Shown here in pieces: positions 61,123 to 64,000 of a stretch of 64,000 bases of DNA. Positions within the stretch are counted from its first letter, which is position 1, and the number at the start of each line of letters is the position of its first letter. A program made the translations under genes and the position numbers. This stretch comes from an uncultured Pelagibacteraceae bacterium (GTDB lineage Bacteria > Pseudomonadota > Alphaproteobacteria > Pelagibacterales > Pelagibacteraceae): the NCBI GenBank assembly GCA_902576765.1, contig CACGWH010000004.1:1-64000 (forward strand), in the 5' to 3' direction. A model generated the notes under the pieces. The model was not told the origin of the DNA and did no database searches. It saw nothing but the letters and a program-made list of their open reading frames with translations.

Positions 61123-62028
61123 TTAATTCAGAGCAATATATCTTTTATTCCATCGCATAATAAGACTGTAATAAACTAATGAGACAAAAAGAAAAAAGCC
61201 TCCCACAATAGTATTTGTAGATGGAACTTCATTAATACCTAATAAAGGTAACCATACCCAGAAAATACCGCCTATCACTTCAGTAAGAGATAACAAAGTA
61301 AGCTCAGCAGCTGGAATAGCTTTTGATCCAATAGAATATAAAATCAAACCTAAACAAACTAAAGTTCCGTGTAATGAAAACATAGCGCTATTATAACTTG
61401 TAGCAAAAAAAGGTTGATTTTTAATGAGGATCATAACTGTTGCAAAAATAAAACAGAATAAACCAGCAACAGCCACAGTAGTAAACTTTGGAGTTTCTTT
61501 TCTCCATCTTAAAGAAACTGAAAAAACAGAAAAACCTATGGAAGAAGTGATACCAAAAACAAAACCAACTAAAGAATTTTTTTCTGTATTACCTAGTGCC
61601 ATAATCACTATTCCAATAGTAGCAATAAAAATCGATACCCAAACATTCAAAGAAATTCTTTCTTTTAAAAATAAAAATGCTAGCAATGCTGTAAAGAAAG
61701 GCATTGCAGCTAAACATAAAAGTGTAATAGCAGCACTTGTGTTAGTGATGGAATAAATGAATGAAATCATTGCAATTCCAAGGCCAACTCCACCTATAAG
61801 ACCTGATTTCCCTATCTTTTTATAATTTTTGTAAAAATTTATTCCCTCTTCAAAGTATAAATACAAATTTAAAATTATAAATATTGTTAAGCCTCTTCCA
61901 AAAATATATTGCCAAGGAACTAAACTAGGCTCGTTCATGTATCTAACTACCAATGGACCAAAAGACCAAAGTAAACCTGCAAATAGAACTAAAGGGATAG
62001 CGATTTTTTCATTTTTAAGTTCGAACAT
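61123..62028 (-). CDS. EamA/DMT-family transporter
   Basis: 301 aa, 10-TM; NTSAAITLLCLAAMPFFTALLAFLFLKERIS...IPAAELTLLSLTEVIGGIFWVWL; 11 bp upstream of the creatinase gene. Confidence 0.88.
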   Translation of the reverse strand: MFELKNEKIAIPLVLFAGLLWSFGPLVVRYMNEPSLVPWQYIFGRGLTIFIILNLYLYFEEGINFYKNYKKIGKSGLIGGVGLGIAMISFIYSITNTSAAITLLCLAAMPFFTALLAFLFLKERISLNVWVSIFIATIGIVIMALGNTEKNSLVGFVFGITSSIGFSVFSVSLRWRKETPKFTTVAVAGLFCFIFATVMILIKNQPFFATSYNSAMFSLHGTLVCLGLILYSIGSKAIPAAELTLLSLTEVIGGIFWVWLPLLGINEVPSTNTIVGGFFLFVSLVYYSLIMRWNKRYIALN

Positions 62029-62075
62029 ATTGAAATATTTAATTCTTATTAGTTTGAACTACAACAAAAATAGCT

Positions 62076-63332
62076 TTAATGAATTAAAATTTTTTGTGAG
62101 TAATTTGGAAGATAACAATCCACAATATCCCCTTTTTTAAATTTAGATTTACCCGATGGTAACAAGGTCCAAATATTCGATTTAATAAATGATTGAATTT
62201 TAAATGACTCTTGACCTTTTAATATTTCAGTTTCGATTTTACCATTTTTAGTTGTATTAATTTTACTTTTTACGAATCTTGTAAAATTGTTTTTTTTAAT
62301 AAAATGGTTTTTTAAAATTGCTTTAAATGGTTTTTCCTCAGAGATCCCTAATATCTCATGAAGATATGGGTAAACAAAAAATCTAAAACAAGCTGCTGAA
62401 GAAATTGGGTTCCCAGGTAAACCAAATATGACTTGTTGTTTTCCTTTAAATTTAGCAAACATAAGAGGTTTGCCCGGTCTTATTGAAACACTTTTAAAAT
62501 AGTTTGATAATTTAAATTTTTTAATAACAGTAGGAATAAAATCAAATTTTCCTGCTGATACTGCACCAGATGTAAGAATAATATCAATTTTTGAATTGAA
62601 AACTTTTTTTATTTTTTTTTCAAATTTAACTATTTGATTATCTCTCAATATTCCTCCATTTTTAAAATTAAAAAGGAAATTATTACCTAGAGATTTTATA
62701 TAATGACTATTTGAATTTCTAACTTGCCATTCAGAAACTTTTTTTTTATTTGATATTTCATTGCCAGTGGAAAAAAATAATATATTTGGTTTTTTTCTAA
62801 CATTAATAGAATCTACACCTAAAGATTTCAAAGCTAAGATATGATTAGATTGCAAAATTGTACCTTTTTTAATTAATAGATCACCTCTTTTATAATCAGA
62901 TCCTTTAAATCTAATATGTTGGCTCTTTTTAATTTTTTTATTAATCAAAATATATTTAGGTTTTGTTTTATTTGGATAAAAATTTATTTTCTCTATAGGT
63001 ATAATTGTATCAAACCCTTTTGGGATAATTGAACCCGTCATTATTTCAAAAGTTTGAAAATTTCTAAATTTTTTTTTAATAGTCTTATCACCTGCAGCGA
63101 TCGTACCTAAAATTTTAAATAATCTACTTTTTTTTTTATTTAAGTTTTTAGTATCTTTTGATTTAATCACATATCCATCGAAAGCTGCATTATCTGCGGC
63201 GGGATTATTTACTTTAGAAAATATATTATCTGCAGAAACTCTATTTATACAATTGTCTACATCCAAAATTTCATTATCAATTTTAATCTTTGATTTTTTT
63301 AATATTCTTCTTGAATTTTTATAACTAATCAT
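62076..63332 (-). CDS. moeA: Molybdopterin molybdenumtransferase
   Basis: 418 aa; NPAADNAAFDGYVIKS, EIMTGSIIPKGFDTIIPIE, FFSTGNEI, LTSGAVSAGKFDF, FGLPGNPISS. Confidence 0.95.
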   Translation of the reverse strand: MISYKNSRRILKKSKIKIDNEILDVDNCINRVSADNIFSKVNNPAADNAAFDGYVIKSKDTKNLNKKKSRLFKILGTIAAGDKTIKKKFRNFQTFEIMTGSIIPKGFDTIIPIEKINFYPNKTKPKYILINKKIKKSQHIRFKGSDYKRGDLLIKKGTILQSNHILALKSLGVDSINVRKKPNILFFSTGNEISNKKKVSEWQVRNSNSHYIKSLGNNFLFNFKNGGILRDNQIVKFEKKIKKVFNSKIDIILTSGAVSAGKFDFIPTVIKKFKLSNYFKSVSIRPGKPLMFAKFKGKQQVIFGLPGNPISSAACFRFFVYPYLHEILGISEEKPFKAILKNHFIKKNNFTRFVKSKINTTKNGKIETEILKGQESFKIQSFIKSNIWTLLPSGKSKFKKGDIVDCYLPNYSQKILIH

Positions 63333-63933
63333 TTTCTAACATCTTATATGCTTTTTCTAAATCTTCCTTAGTATTAATGTTAAAAAAAGGATCTTTTTTT
63401 TCGTATTCAATATTTATTATTTCAACACCAGCAGTATCAGCCCAAACTTCTACTTTCCGCTCTCCTTTTTTTAAATCGTTATCTAACTTTTCCATTAAAT
63501 CCATTGACCAAAGACCAAATATATTATGTCTCATTTTTTTATTTTTAATAAAAAATAATTTGCTCTTTTGAATATCAATTTTTTTATAAAAGATTTTTAA
63601 CTCATTTTTTGTGAAAAAAGGTGTGTCTGAGGGAAAAGTTGATATCCATTTATAGTTTTTGTTATTTTTTTTTATCCATTTCATTGCGGTTAGAATACCT
63701 CCTAAAGGTCCGACACCTTCTATTAGATCTTTAGTTATTGATATTTTCTTTGAGAATTTAAATTTAATTTCATTATTTGTGACTATTAAAATTTCCTCAA
63801 ATTGATCAATTATTTCTGAAAGAATATAATCAATTAGTATTTTACCATGTAATTTGACTTGAGATTTGTCTTCTCCAAATCTTTGTGACTTTCCTCCAGC
63901 TAGTACAACGCCTAAAATCTTGTTATGATCCAT
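63325..63933 (-). CDS. mobA: Molybdenum cofactor guanylyltransferase
   Basis: 202 aa; GVVLAGGKSQRFGEDKSQVKLHGKILIDYIL, GVGPLGGILTAM, FPSDTPFF. Confidence 0.93.
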   Translation of the reverse strand: MDHNKILGVVLAGGKSQRFGEDKSQVKLHGKILIDYILSEIIDQFEEILIVTNNEIKFKFSKKISITKDLIEGVGPLGGILTAMKWIKKNNKNYKWISTFPSDTPFFTKNELKIFYKKIDIQKSKLFFIKNKKMRHNIFGLWSMDLMEKLDNDLKKGERKVEVWADTAGVEIINIEYEKKDPFFNINTKEDLEKAYKMLEND

Positions 63934-63976
63934 TTAAGAAAATATAAAACATTAATGATTGATTTAAAGAGTTAAT

Positions 63977-64000
63977 ATGGACTTAAGAATTTTAGAAATA
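63977..64000 (+). CDS. Start of an unidentified CDS truncated by the window end
   Basis: ATG at 63977, MDLRILEI..., divergent from mobA; too short to identify. Confidence 0.35.

Noticed and set aside
61424-61756. 110-aa plus-strand ORF inside the EamA transporter gene
   Set aside because: Antisense to a well-supported membrane protein gene; low-complexity translation.
1-64000. CRISPR arrays, tRNA/rRNA genes, integrases, transposases, prophage genes
   Set aside because: Looked for in all intergenic gaps (most under 150 bp) and in the ORF products; none seen. Frequent poly-A/poly-T runs reflect base composition.

Overview
This is a very AT-rich, densely packed 64 kb alphaproteobacterial chromosome segment. 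Gene content and compactness suggest Pelagibacterales (SAR11); that assignment is inferred, not searched. Most of it is core housekeeping: glnA; an iscR-suf Fe-S operon; anmK/tyrS; prfB; mrcA; RNase E/G; thiSG; aroQ-accBC; aspS; hda; purMN; ndk; pepA; lptFG-lptD-surA-pdxA-ksgA; gmk-acpP-fabG-fabD; rpsF-rpsR-rplI-dnaB; cvpA-purF; gshAB; moeA-mobA. I found no tRNA, rRNA, CRISPR array, integrase or transposase. The points most worth follow-up are: (1) a packed DMT transporter / creatinase / glycine-amidinotransferase operon at 58.8-62.0 kb, which could run a guanidinoacetate/creatine pathway or a glycine-catalysed pseudo-arginase cycle; (2) an intact prfB (RF2) programmed +1 frameshift site that the ORF track misses; (3) a near-consensus IscR type-1 operator in front of the iscR-suf operon; (4) a one-nucleotide frameshift splitting an AsmA/DUF3971-like gene; (5) an RNase E/G that appears to lack the Zn-link motif; (6) a stand-alone NrdJ C-terminal-like protein; (7) a gene-order gap (fabF-mltG-yicC absent between acpP and gmk) and an MMPL/RND gene at the place often held by alr-radA.
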